25,122 nt of DNA from a virus, in IMG/VR virus record IMGVR_UViG_3300027969_002482, positions 1 to 25,122 of that record, one strand, 5' to 3'. This document shows, piece after piece, positions 15,062 through 22,849 of this stretch; position 1 is the stretch's first letter; each line of letters begins with the position of its first letter. The position numbers and the translations under genes are program-made. The notes under the pieces were generated by a model, which searched no databases, was not told where the DNA came from, and was given only the letters and a program-made list of their open reading frames with translations.

Positions 15062-17890
15062 TTATTGAGGTCCGGGTACATTTATTGATGGGTTTACTAA
15101 TTTAAATTTAGTATTAGTTATATCTCCGGTGATGGGAACGATGTTCGTGTACGCTCGTTGAAACATATTAGCGGCACACGGGTCAAATGGATTGTTTTTC
15201 CAACCTAAATCATATTGATAAAGTATTGTGCCTGAAACATTTCTAACCTGTAAATATAAAGATTGAACTTGTGAAGAATCTACCCAACCAAACAAAATGT
15301 CCTCATTACATTGTGGTATAATTTGAACAGTGTTTAATTGAGTCCACGTATAACCTGTTGGATATGCTTGTGTAATATTGTTGAACCCTGTATTACCCGT
15401 ATAAATGGTATACCAAACAGTTACCATCATTGGTGAAAATGTGTTAGAAATTGACCCCCATATAGCATTTCTATAAACACCTGATGGTGGTGATGGAACT
15501 GTTTGTGGTGTTGTATTTGATATTATGTATGAATACCCACTAATTCCACAATTATTACACGATGATTGTGCTGACGGTGTTGGTGTCATAGTTGGTGTTT
15601 TTGTTGGTGTTGTTGTTACCGTTGATGTTACTGTCGGTGTTGGTGTTTGAGTTCTCGTAGGAGTAGTTGTTTTTGTAGGTGTTGGAGTCGGTGTTGGACA
15701 TACAATACTTAATTTTGACAAACAATCCGGACAATCATTAAAAATAGTTAAATTTGAACTATTAAATTGAAGATTAGTGTTTGTTTCAGAAATTACCACC
15801 ACACAACCTGAATAACCACTAGTTTCTAAATAATATGACGCACCTATGGTTAAACCACTTGACATTGAACCAACTTTAATTTTAATATTTGCATCACAAC
15901 AATCTTGGAAATAACCGATAATTGGGGGTAATGGTGATGAAGTTATTGTTGGGGTTGGAGTCCTTGTTTGTGTTACAGTTGGTGTTGGTGTTCTTGTCGT
16001 TGTAACTGTTGGTGTAACCGTTGGAGTTGATGTTTTTGTAACAGTTTGCGTTGGTGTCGGGGTTGGAGTTCTGGTTGATAATGGTGTTCTAGTAACTGTG
16101 GTAGTTGGTGTTGGTGTTGGAGTCTTTGTTTTTGTTGGGGTAGGTGTTAAAGCACAAGGATTTATACTAATACAACTTGAACAACCAGAGTATATTGTTG
16201 AATTGTCCCAATAAAATGTTGGTATAGACCCCTTTATAGCTGTTCCGGTGATTGTATAACAAGTACCATTCAGAAGAATAGTACTTCCAATAATAAAAGT
16301 TGATGGTAAAATTACCACACCTGATAAAGTACCACAACAAGATAAAACATTATAAGGTATATTAATAATTCGTCTAGTTGGTGTTGGTGTTTTAGTTGGT
16401 GTTGGTGTGGATGTTTTAGTTGGTGTTACTGTTGGTGTTGTTGTTGGTGTTGGTGTCGTGGTAGTTGTCGGTGTAGGGTTTGGTGTTGAACCAATTGTTT
16501 TTGTTGGTGTTGGAGTAGGTGTTCTTGTTGGTTTTACAACATAGTATATAACGGTATTAGATGTTGTTGTTGGACAACCATCACAAATTGTGGTTACATT
16601 AAAATAAATTACTGATGGTAATGAACCTGTCAAAGTAATACTTACCGGTGAACTACACACACCACTAACACTTGTAAAATTAATGTTATCTGATGACCAA
16701 TTTACAATAGACGAATTACAACATCCAGTATTACTAAAATATACTAAAAATGTATTACCACTTGTATTTATAACGGTATTTAATACCGGTGTGTTACATC
16801 TTTTTGTTGGTGTAGGTGTTGGTGTCGGAGTAACTAAACAAGGGTTTTGTGTCGATGTTGGTGTAGGTGTTGGAGTTGGTTTTACTACATTACAAGGATT
16901 TCTACCAGTACAAGTTCTACAATCTTTATAATATTTACCACTGAACGATAAATCAACATCACAAATGTCTTGAAAATCTTTTAAAATATAACAAAAACCA
17001 TCATTTCCAACTAACGTTGTTCCTAATGGCATTGTTATTGGAATATCTCCCATACAATATGTTAATCCATCACAACAACTAACAACTGTTGCAAATACAA
17101 ATCTTGGTCTTGGTCTTGGTCCTATTGGCTCAATAATAATTGGACTATCAATAATCGGCATTAAATCATATTGAGAATAACTATCCGAAGTTAATACAAC
17201 ATCTGAAAATAATGTAGATAAATTTAATCTATTAAAATCATCATCAACTATTATTTCAGTCGTAGCCTCCTTATAACCGGTGTAAATTGTTACCGAAGTA
17301 TTAATAGTAATTGGTTCCCCATCAATAACACCCAAAACATTTTTAAACGATACCGTCATATCTGTATCGGCAACATACCTCGACGTTGCAGTATACAAAG
17401 CACCAATAGACCCAGGATAATATTGGGGAACAATAGTTACATTATTTTCATTTGGGTTATCAACTATTATAGGATTTCCACAACAAGGGAATGTTGATGT
17501 ATAACAAGTGTTATATTCTAAATCGTCAGCAATAAACGACTCTTGAATATAAATAAACAATTTTTCTCTAACAGGTAAAATAACATTACCCTCAAATGTT
17601 TTAACCAAAAACTGCCCTTCATATCTACCCTCAATACTCGTGTCTTGTTTGGTAAATTGATAGTAAATATAATATTCAGGTTCTGCATTGGGGTCGTCAA
17701 ATATTTTTTCAACAAATCCAGCAGGTCTTGAAGTTATTCTAGGAATCCCATTCTCGGTATTAACCATAGAAAAGAATATGGTGGAAGTTTCCAACAATTC
17801 CATAAAATTATTGTAATCACTTCTACCATCTTTTACTACTTGGAGTTTAAGGAGGGGTAAGGTTGCGTTTTTCTTTATAAAAAATTCCAT
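15062..17890 (-). CDS. Mucin-like baseplate/fibre protein: BppU-like N-terminus, Thr-Pro linkers, three Cys-rich modules
   Basis: 942 residues. Residues 1-120 resemble the Ig-like BppU N-terminal domain that anchors baseplate proteins: FIKKNATLPLLKL, a 'G.p.it..aGfv' region, YYIYYQFT, EGRYEGQFLV, and LFIYIQESF. Residues 121-265 are an unrecognised beta region. Then small domains alternate with Thr-Pro-rich linkers: Cys module 1 (267-333), linker (337-364), an Fn3-like domain (365-452), linker (453-507), Cys module 2 (512-579), linker (580-656), Cys module 3 (657-731), linker (732-776), and a C-terminal beta domain (777-942). The modules share CC-x(24-30)-C-x(23-25)-C-x2-C-x(5-7)-C. The Thr-Pro linkers are natural candidates for O-glycosylation, and three glycosyltransferase genes lie directly upstream in the same operon. 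A TATTTATA octamer lies 13 bases before the ATG. A virion role is inferred. Confidence 0.7.
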   Translation of the reverse strand: MEFFIKKNATLPLLKLQVVKDGRSDYNNFMELLETSTIFFSMVNTENGIPRITSRPAGFVEKIFDDPNAEPEYYIYYQFTKQDTSIEGRYEGQFLVKTFEGNVILPVREKLFIYIQESFIADDLEYNTCYTSTFPCCGNPIIVDNPNENNVTIVPQYYPGSIGALYTATSRYVADTDMTVSFKNVLGVIDGEPITINTSVTIYTGYKEATTEIIVDDDFNRLNLSTLFSDVVLTSDSYSQYDLMPIIDSPIIIEPIGPRPRPRFVFATVVSCCDGLTYCMGDIPITMPLGTTLVGNDGFCYILKDFQDICDVDLSFSGKYYKDCRTCTGRNPCNVVKPTPTPTPTSTQNPCLVTPTPTPTPTKRCNTPVLNTVINTSGNTFLVYFSNTGCCNSSIVNWSSDNINFTSVSGVCSSPVSITLTGSLPSVIYFNVTTICDGCPTTTSNTVIYYVVKPTRTPTPTPTKTIGSTPNPTPTTTTTPTPTTTPTVTPTKTSTPTPTKTPTPTRRIINIPYNVLSCCGTLSGVVILPSTFIIGSTILLNGTCYTITGTAIKGSIPTFYWDNSTIYSGCSSCISINPCALTPTPTKTKTPTPTPTTTVTRTPLSTRTPTPTPTQTVTKTSTPTVTPTVTTTRTPTPTVTQTRTPTPTITSSPLPPIIGYFQDCCDANIKIKVGSMSSGLTIGASYYLETSGYSGCVVVISETNTNLQFNSSNLTIFNDCPDCLSKLSIVCPTPTPTPTKTTTPTRTQTPTPTVTSTVTTTPTKTPTMTPTPSAQSSCNNCGISGYSYIISNTTPQTVPSPPSGVYRNAIWGSISNTFSPMMVTVWYTIYTGNTGFNNITQAYPTGYTWTQLNTVQIIPQCNEDILFGWVDSSQVQSLYLQVRNVSGTILYQYDLGWKNNPFDPCAANMFQRAYTNIVPITGDITNTKFKLVNPSINVPGPQ
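15563..15697 (-). repeat. Thr-Pro linker 4 (low-complexity ACACCA-type repeats)
   Basis: Encodes residues 732-776 of the 942-residue protein, almost only Thr and Pro with Lys, Arg, Val and Met interruptions. On the + strand it reads as imperfect GGTGTT repeats. Confidence 0.8.
15923..16153 (-). repeat. Thr-Pro linker 3, the longest
   Basis: Encodes residues 580-656, imperfect TP, TPTV and TRTP units between Cys modules 2 and 3. It contains several near-identical DNA stretches with linkers 2 and 4. Confidence 0.8.
16370..16534 (-). repeat. Thr-Pro linker 2
   Basis: Encodes residues 453-507 between the Fn3-like domain and Cys module 2, with TP units interrupted by Lys, Asn and Thr runs. Confidence 0.8.
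16799..16882 (-). repeat. Thr-Pro linker 1, a double tract split by NPC
   Basis: Encodes residues 337-364: two TPTPTPT tracts separated by STQNPCLV. The extra Cys could take part in a disulphide with the neighbouring module. Confidence 0.75.
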
Positions 17891-17903
17891 CTAAAGTTTT
17901 TAT

Positions 17904-17911
17904 TATAAATA
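17904..17911 (-). promoter_or_regulatory. TATTTATA promoter-like octamer upstream of the mucin-like protein gene
   Basis: It lies 13 bases before the ATG at 17890 in the 36-base gap after the glycosyltransferase gene, in the extended form TATTTATAATAAA also found before the 4270 gene. It could give the structural genes their own transcript. Confidence 0.42.
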
Positions 17912-17926
17912 CTTCGTAATACGGAA

Positions 17927-19603
17927 TTAGCTTTCTTTTCTTAACGACCCATCATAATGTTCAAATCGGTTGTGTTCAGTTGGGGTTAATAATAATAGTC
18001 CGGGTTTTATATTACCTTTAACAGTTTCTTGATAAGCGTATGACATAAGAGTTTGTTCAAACGGATGAGCCCACTTAGTTTCCAAATAACATTTATAATT
18101 CCCTTTCTTGGTTAAAACTATTGGCCAATTACATAAATAAATCTCACCCGACACATATGGTAATCCTTTATGAATATTAATCTCATCAAATTTTGTTTTT
18201 GGTGAGTTCGGGTCTAAACCTTGAACCGGTAATTTTGCGTTGTTTGGCCAATGTGATTGTCTAAAATCCTGAGGAACATTATACCAACTCCATTGGACAC
18301 TGTTATCACCAAAAAATTCACTAAAATTTAATTTTAAAAAATCAAAATTTTCTTTTTCTACAATTTCTAATGATTTTTGATATAAATTATCAATAAATCT
18401 TGGAAATCCATTTCTACAAACTTCACCTTTCTTAGGATAAAATGCCATATCATCTTCAAACCACCAACAAAAATCTAAATCAGTTTCATCAAAATGTTCG
18501 GCAACAAATACTCGACCACCAACAATACCGATATTGTCTTTCTTAATATGTTCAAACCCGTATTGTTCGCATAGTTCAATATATCTTGGTGTTGTTGATA
18601 AATCTGTTGAATTGTCTAATAAAAATTTTCTTGGTTTTTCAATAAAATCTTTATCATAATCTAACATTGATTGAATTAAAACTTCTAATTGTTTTGGTGA
18701 ATTAAATGTTATAATATAAAGACCTACTTTGGATGAGTCTAAATTATTTACTGTCACATTTTTAACTACTTCTGATTTAACCTCAACCGTAGTATTTTTT
18801 AAATCTTCAAAAAATTTACCCATTAGTCCGTTACCTTCAATTTCGGAATAACTAATTAAATTAGGATATTTATAAGTCATAATCGTAAACAGAGATTCTT
18901 CGGTACCCATTAAACCTTGTGATAATGTATCATTCATTAAACCATAGTAGATACTATTGATTTCAGATATTACATTTTTTTTACCTCCAAAGAATCCGGC
19001 ACGGGCAACCATATTAACTGGTTTACCGGCTAATTCGCACAACTCATTATATTTGAATCCGTGAATTTCACTATTAGTTTCATATGGAAAACAAACAAAG
19101 TGAAAGTTTTTAACTAATTTTGGTAATTTATCTAAAACTTTGTCGTGTGTAAAATATCCGGGATGGATTGTATTAGTTAAACCTGCGTCAATCCAAAACA
19201 TATATTCCGAATCAAACTTATCTAAAATTTTGGCATCGTGTAACAAATAAACTTTAGACATAACCAAAGGATTGTACATTTCTAATTTAGCTTGAGTGGA
19301 ATCAGTTAACCATCCAACCTGATTATACCAATCAGGATTAGTTCTAATTTTTTGTATTTTTTCATAGAATTCATTATTCTTAAACCAAGATAAATCTCTT
19401 CTAAAAAATTGAGTATTTTCAGACCGTCTATTATTATTAACAAACCCCTCCAATTCTTCATCACCAAATATTATCATATTCACATCAACTTGTAATAGTT
19501 GTTGGAATTTGTCTAAATAATATTGAAATGAGCGAGACCACCCTTCTTGAAGGTCGCTTCTACCAATATCCCATAATCCGGTTACTAAAGTTATTTTATT
19601 CAT
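17927..19603 (-). CDS. Two-domain glycosyltransferase: HtrL/YibB-like plus GT-A (GT2-like)
   Basis: 558 residues, soluble, no membrane segment. The N-terminal domain (1-270) resembles the HtrL/YibB family: ITLVTGLWDIGR at the start, WSRSFQYYLDKF, VNMIIFGD, FWIDAGL (136-142), ARAGFFGGKK (200-209) and EESLFTIM (235-242). The C-terminal domain (291-558) resembles a GT-A fold: VGLYIITFNSPKQLEVLIQS as the nucleotide-binding start, KFLLDNSTD, and WWFEDDMAF (380-388), whose EDD is a candidate metal-binding DxD-type motif. The start overlaps the end of the upstream glycosyltransferase gene by 8 bases, so translation is probably coupled. The upstream gene holds the same HtrL-like domain at its other end. 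Sugar and acceptor are unknown; the neighbouring Thr-Pro-rich virion proteins are possible acceptors. Confidence 0.75.
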   Translation of the reverse strand: MNKITLVTGLWDIGRSDLQEGWSRSFQYYLDKFQQLLQVDVNMIIFGDEELEGFVNNNRRSENTQFFRRDLSWFKNNEFYEKIQKIRTNPDWYNQVGWLTDSTQAKLEMYNPLVMSKVYLLHDAKILDKFDSEYMFWIDAGLTNTIHPGYFTHDKVLDKLPKLVKNFHFVCFPYETNSEIHGFKYNELCELAGKPVNMVARAGFFGGKKNVISEINSIYYGLMNDTLSQGLMGTEESLFTIMTYKYPNLISYSEIEGNGLMGKFFEDLKNTTVEVKSEVVKNVTVNNLDSSKVGLYIITFNSPKQLEVLIQSMLDYDKDFIEKPRKFLLDNSTDLSTTPRYIELCEQYGFEHIKKDNIGIVGGRVFVAEHFDETDLDFCWWFEDDMAFYPKKGEVCRNGFPRFIDNLYQKSLEIVEKENFDFLKLNFSEFFGDNSVQWSWYNVPQDFRQSHWPNNAKLPVQGLDPNSPKTKFDEINIHKGLPYVSGEIYLCNWPIVLTKKGNYKCYLETKWAHPFEQTLMSYAYQETVKGNIKPGLLLLTPTEHNRFEHYDGSLRKES

Positions 19604-21266
19604 ATATGTTATTTAGTTCTGTTAAAATTTTATAAAAACTTCTATTGTTTTTAACGTGTTCCGCCATATCCGTTCCGGCCATTCTCTCATCTTCGTGCCA
19701 CCAAGTTTCAAAATAATAATCATAAAATAAATCAGGATGATTTCTAAACATTAACGTCATAATATCTTCTTCGTGGTATAATCGTTTATCGTGTTCAGAA
19801 ACTTTATAAACGTAATCTGTAAATAATTGAACGATTGGGTCCCACAATTCTTTTCTACCACCAAACATTCCACCTATAATATGAATACTTCGATTATATT
19901 CAATAAAATGTATTGGGTTTACTGTTCCTGACCAAAAATTCCTATCATTCTCTTTCCCAATAAGTGTAAATTTATCACCGGTATTTTTAATTAAATTATT
20001 TAAAAACAAATTATTAAATAATGGACTTTCATAATAACCTCTATTATGAGGTCCGGACAAGGATAGATGTTTATTTGGAATTAAACCACAGTGAGATAAT
20101 CCGGCATCAATCCAAAAATAGTAATCGTAAGATTTATCTTCACTTAAAAACCAAATAAATTTCATATATTGAATTTCAATACATCTATCACCTCTCTTAA
20201 TACCTTCAATATCTTTATATTGATTAATTATTTCAGAAAATTCATTATCATATAGGTTAAATTTAACTATTTGTAATTTTTCTCGATTAATATTATTTTC
20301 TTCATAAAAAAATTGTTCTAAACCATCAAATTCCTCATCTGAAGTATAACAAATAAAATCGGCATTAGTCATTTTTAATATTGATAATAAACTCCATCGA
20401 TAATGTCCGTGTCTATTAGGTCTTCCACCTAATTCTGTTCCGTATAAATTAGAATAAATTGCGGTAATAAATTTAACACTATATTCAGATTTACTATCTA
20501 ATAATGGTAAATTAATCTCTAATGATTTATGAGTATTTTCAAATATTTTATTATTTGGTTTGATTATTTTTTCAGGATATTTTTTTTCTTTCTCACAATA
20601 ATCTATATCGTAATATAAATTACTAATTTTATTCTCAGTATATAAATTCCAATTATAGGTAATCAAATAATGGTTATTATCATCTGTATTATTAATATCT
20701 GAAAAACCATTTTTTTGTGTTACAATAGGTATTGATGGTGCATAACATTTTAAAATTTTGTAAATATCTTCGTAAAAAAATTGGTCAATAGCTTTCTGAT
20801 TATTTATCTCCCAATCTAAAACTTTTTTGGCGAACTTTCTATTAGTTATGTAACAAACTGTATTATATATTCCTCTGTGATGAGGTTCTTGTTCAGGTAA
20901 TTCTGATAAGTTTAATAAATTTTCTGAAAAATCATTAACCGGACAATTAATACTCGGACCTAAATGAAAAAAATCCCACTCAATATCATTTAATTCTTTT
21001 AGTGATTTTTCTAATTGATTTTTAGCGTATGGCATAAAATAACAATCATCTTCAATAATCATTAGATAATCGTCATTTGTTTTTAAAAAATCTTTTAGTA
21101 TTTCTTGATGTGATAATGCGCAACCAATATAACTACCCTTATCAATTGCTTCAAAAATTTCATAATCCCAACCAATATAACTCATTTCTTGGTCAAAATT
21201 TTCTAATCTATCTGTTCTTCTTTTAAGATTTACAACAACCTTTCTTATTTTATCTATATCTAACAT
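19596..21266 (-). CDS. Two-domain glycosyltransferase: GT25-like plus HtrL/YibB-like
   Basis: 556 residues. The N-terminal domain (1-210) has the hallmarks of glycosyltransferase family 25 (LPS and collagen-type galactosyltransferases): VVNLKRRTDRLENF (11-24), GCALSHQEILKDF (48-60) and YLMIIEDDCYF (67-77) with the EDD metal-binding motif (72-74). The C-terminal part (264-556) resembles HtrL/YibB: VKFITAIYSNLYG, FWIDAGL (384-390), and later GGMFGGRKELWDP and HEEDIMTLMF, all with counterparts in the next gene's N-terminal half. It lies 6 bases after the GT60-like gene and overlaps the next by 8 bases, so the three enzymes form one translational unit. Substrates are unknown. Confidence 0.78.
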   Translation of the reverse strand: MLDIDKIRKVVVNLKRRTDRLENFDQEMSYIGWDYEIFEAIDKGSYIGCALSHQEILKDFLKTNDDYLMIIEDDCYFMPYAKNQLEKSLKELNDIEWDFFHLGPSINCPVNDFSENLLNLSELPEQEPHHRGIYNTVCYITNRKFAKKVLDWEINNQKAIDQFFYEDIYKILKCYAPSIPIVTQKNGFSDINNTDDNNHYLITYNWNLYTENKISNLYYDIDYCEKEKKYPEKIIKPNNKIFENTHKSLEINLPLLDSKSEYSVKFITAIYSNLYGTELGGRPNRHGHYRWSLLSILKMTNADFICYTSDEEFDGLEQFFYEENNINREKLQIVKFNLYDNEFSEIINQYKDIEGIKRGDRCIEIQYMKFIWFLSEDKSYDYYFWIDAGLSHCGLIPNKHLSLSGPHNRGYYESPLFNNLFLNNLIKNTGDKFTLIGKENDRNFWSGTVNPIHFIEYNRSIHIIGGMFGGRKELWDPIVQLFTDYVYKVSEHDKRLYHEEDIMTLMFRNHPDLFYDYYFETWWHEDERMAGTDMAEHVKNNRSFYKILTELNNIYE

Positions 21267-21272
21267 CTAAGA

Positions 21273-22520
21273 TTACAAATTTCCCGTTATTCTTTCACAC
21301 CAATCTTTTGATGTGCTGTGCGGCCAAACCACCCAATATTTTGGTTTATGTGTTGTTTGAAACTCTCTCCAAACTTTACAATACCCATCAGGGTCGTTCA
21401 TCATCATATTAATTTCGTTAATATCAGCATCTTTTCTAAATATTGTTTCATCATTTTCATCGTGAAATGCAACAACCCAAAAATCATAATCTTTTTCCGG
21501 AACCTGACTAAATCCAATATCAATACAATGTTTAAAGATACTTGCGTAACTTGCCAACCATTCTTCCTCGGTTTCAAATATTTGAGGATTAGGTGCGTAG
21601 TGTTTATCTAATGTATATTGTTGAACTGCTCTATTTGAAAATTTAAGCCCGGAGTAAATTTCATAATCTCTTAAAGTTCTTTCGGTTCCAAAACCATAAT
21701 AACTAAAATCCAAAGTAACTTCTTCACCATCCATTCCAAATAGTTGACGATTCTTCTTATGAGATAATTCATTTTTCTTACCCCACTCTTTATCATCATC
21801 CCATTGTTTGGTTCTACCCTTACGAGTATATTCGTGCCAAATTACGGTTTTGTGTGGGTGAAATAAATCATATCCGTGAGTAAATGCTCTAACGGCAATC
21901 GATATCTCTTCTCCGTGAAAATAAAACTCAGGGTCGTGCTGAACCTCAACACTAAATTGTCCTAAGGTAAATGCCATATGTGCTGAATAAAATCGTGAAG
22001 TAACCGGTTCGGTTAATTTTTCCCATCCCGGAATTGTTTCAGGTAAGAAGAAAACCGCACCTTCGGGAATGAATCTATCAAAGACCATTCTCCAAGGCTC
22101 ATTAACTCTACCTGCCGGGTCATTATCCGGGTCGAATGAGGAAACGTATCCGGTTAATAAAGGTTTCTTAAATCCTTTCTTTTGAAGTTGTTTAATCATT
22201 TTGATTAAGGTGTCATCCCAATCCTTTTCGAATCTCATATGAGAATCAATTTGTAAGGTATACTCTTCACCTTTATATAATTGTTGAACTTGGTTTCTTG
22301 CCCAACATACACCTTTTGATTCTGTATATAGGACATCAACAACTCTGAATCGTTTATCTTTAGCATACTCCGATAAATCATCAAACCCATCCTCAGGATG
22401 ATATTGACGACAAATTCCGATTACTAAATTTTTAGGTTTTTTTGCATTCTCCAACATTGATTTAATTGTTGGGATAAGTTGGGGGTCACGATAAGATGCT
22501 ATCTGTACAAATATCTTCAT
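21273..22520 (-). CDS. GlcNAc-transferase-like glycosyltransferase (GT60 type)
   Basis: 415 residues. The protein follows the pattern of the GlcNAc family that includes Skp1 GlcNAc-transferase: IFVQIASYRDPQLIPTIKSM (3-22), LVIGICRQYHPEDGF, ESKGVCWARN (67-76), LQIDSHMRF (89-97) with the D-x-H metal motif, WDDTLI, and YFHGEEISIAVRAFTHGYD (200-218) followed by VIWHEY (226-231). Known relatives add GlcNAc to a hydroxyproline or other protein hydroxyl, which fits a protein acceptor. It is the first of three packed glycosyltransferase genes and lies downstream of a BspA-like adhesin and a 75-residue gene. The last 150 residues are unrecognised. The family call is strong; the acceptor is inferred. 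Confidence 0.85.
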   Translation of the reverse strand: MKIFVQIASYRDPQLIPTIKSMLENAKKPKNLVIGICRQYHPEDGFDDLSEYAKDKRFRVVDVLYTESKGVCWARNQVQQLYKGEEYTLQIDSHMRFEKDWDDTLIKMIKQLQKKGFKKPLLTGYVSSFDPDNDPAGRVNEPWRMVFDRFIPEGAVFFLPETIPGWEKLTEPVTSRFYSAHMAFTLGQFSVEVQHDPEFYFHGEEISIAVRAFTHGYDLFHPHKTVIWHEYTRKGRTKQWDDDKEWGKKNELSHKKNRQLFGMDGEEVTLDFSYYGFGTERTLRDYEIYSGLKFSNRAVQQYTLDKHYAPNPQIFETEEEWLASYASIFKHCIDIGFSQVPEKDYDFWVVAFHDENDETIFRKDADINEINMMMNDPDGYCKVWREFQTTHKPKYWVVWPHSTSKDWCERITGNL

Positions 22521-22602
22521 TTAATATCTTTTTATTAGAAAAATAATATTTTTTATAAAAAGATAAATAACATTATACTAAATTTAGTGGTAAATCAGGA
22601 GG
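22521..22602. promoter_or_regulatory. Intergenic region with 12-base palindrome and promoter-like variant
   Basis: This 82-base AT-rich gap precedes the glycosyltransferase genes. It holds the perfect palindrome ACTAAATTTAGT (22577-22588) and, reading leftward, a TATTTATC variant of the promoter-like octamer (22562-22569) 41 bases before the ATG. The palindrome has no T tract that would make it a terminator, so an operator is possible. Confidence 0.35.
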
Positions 22603-22830
22603 TTACGAAATATTAATTGTTAAACCCGAACTTGGTAAACTATCTTCATAATTGATGTTATGGTTTAATAACTCATCAATGTATTCTTGTTCTACCGTTG
22701 TTGTATAAACATTTTCTTTTCCTGTTACCATACATTGGTCCGTATCAATTGTTCCATAATGAACATTATCATCGTTTTCATTATATGCAATGAAATATGT
22801 TTTTTCTAAAGGGTAATTAATTTCTGCCAT
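22603..22830 (-). CDS. Small hypothetical protein between adhesin and glycosyltransferases
   Basis: 75 residues, acidic, no signal peptide or membrane segment. The middle (YFIAYNENDDNVHYGTID) suggests beta strands, followed by an acidic helix (VEQEYIDELLNH) and a tail ending GLTINIS. I do not recognise it. It starts 19 bases after the stop of the BspA-like gene on the same strand with an A-rich leader and no Shine-Dalgarno. Small genes beside fibre genes are often chaperones or fibre tips, but nothing here shows that. Confidence 0.6.
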   Translation of the reverse strand: MAEINYPLEKTYFIAYNENDDNVHYGTIDTDQCMVTGKENVYTTTVEQEYIDELLNHNINYEDSLPSSGLTINIS

Positions 22831-22849
22831 ATTTTTTAAATTTTAATTT

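Noticed and set aside
16683-16931. + strand frame rich in VGVGVG
   Set aside because: It is the reverse reading of a Thr-Pro linker and neighbouring coding sequence.
17912-17926. Short inverted repeat CGTATTACG after the 17927-19603 gene
   Set aside because: The loop would be one base and no T tract follows, so it is not a credible terminator.
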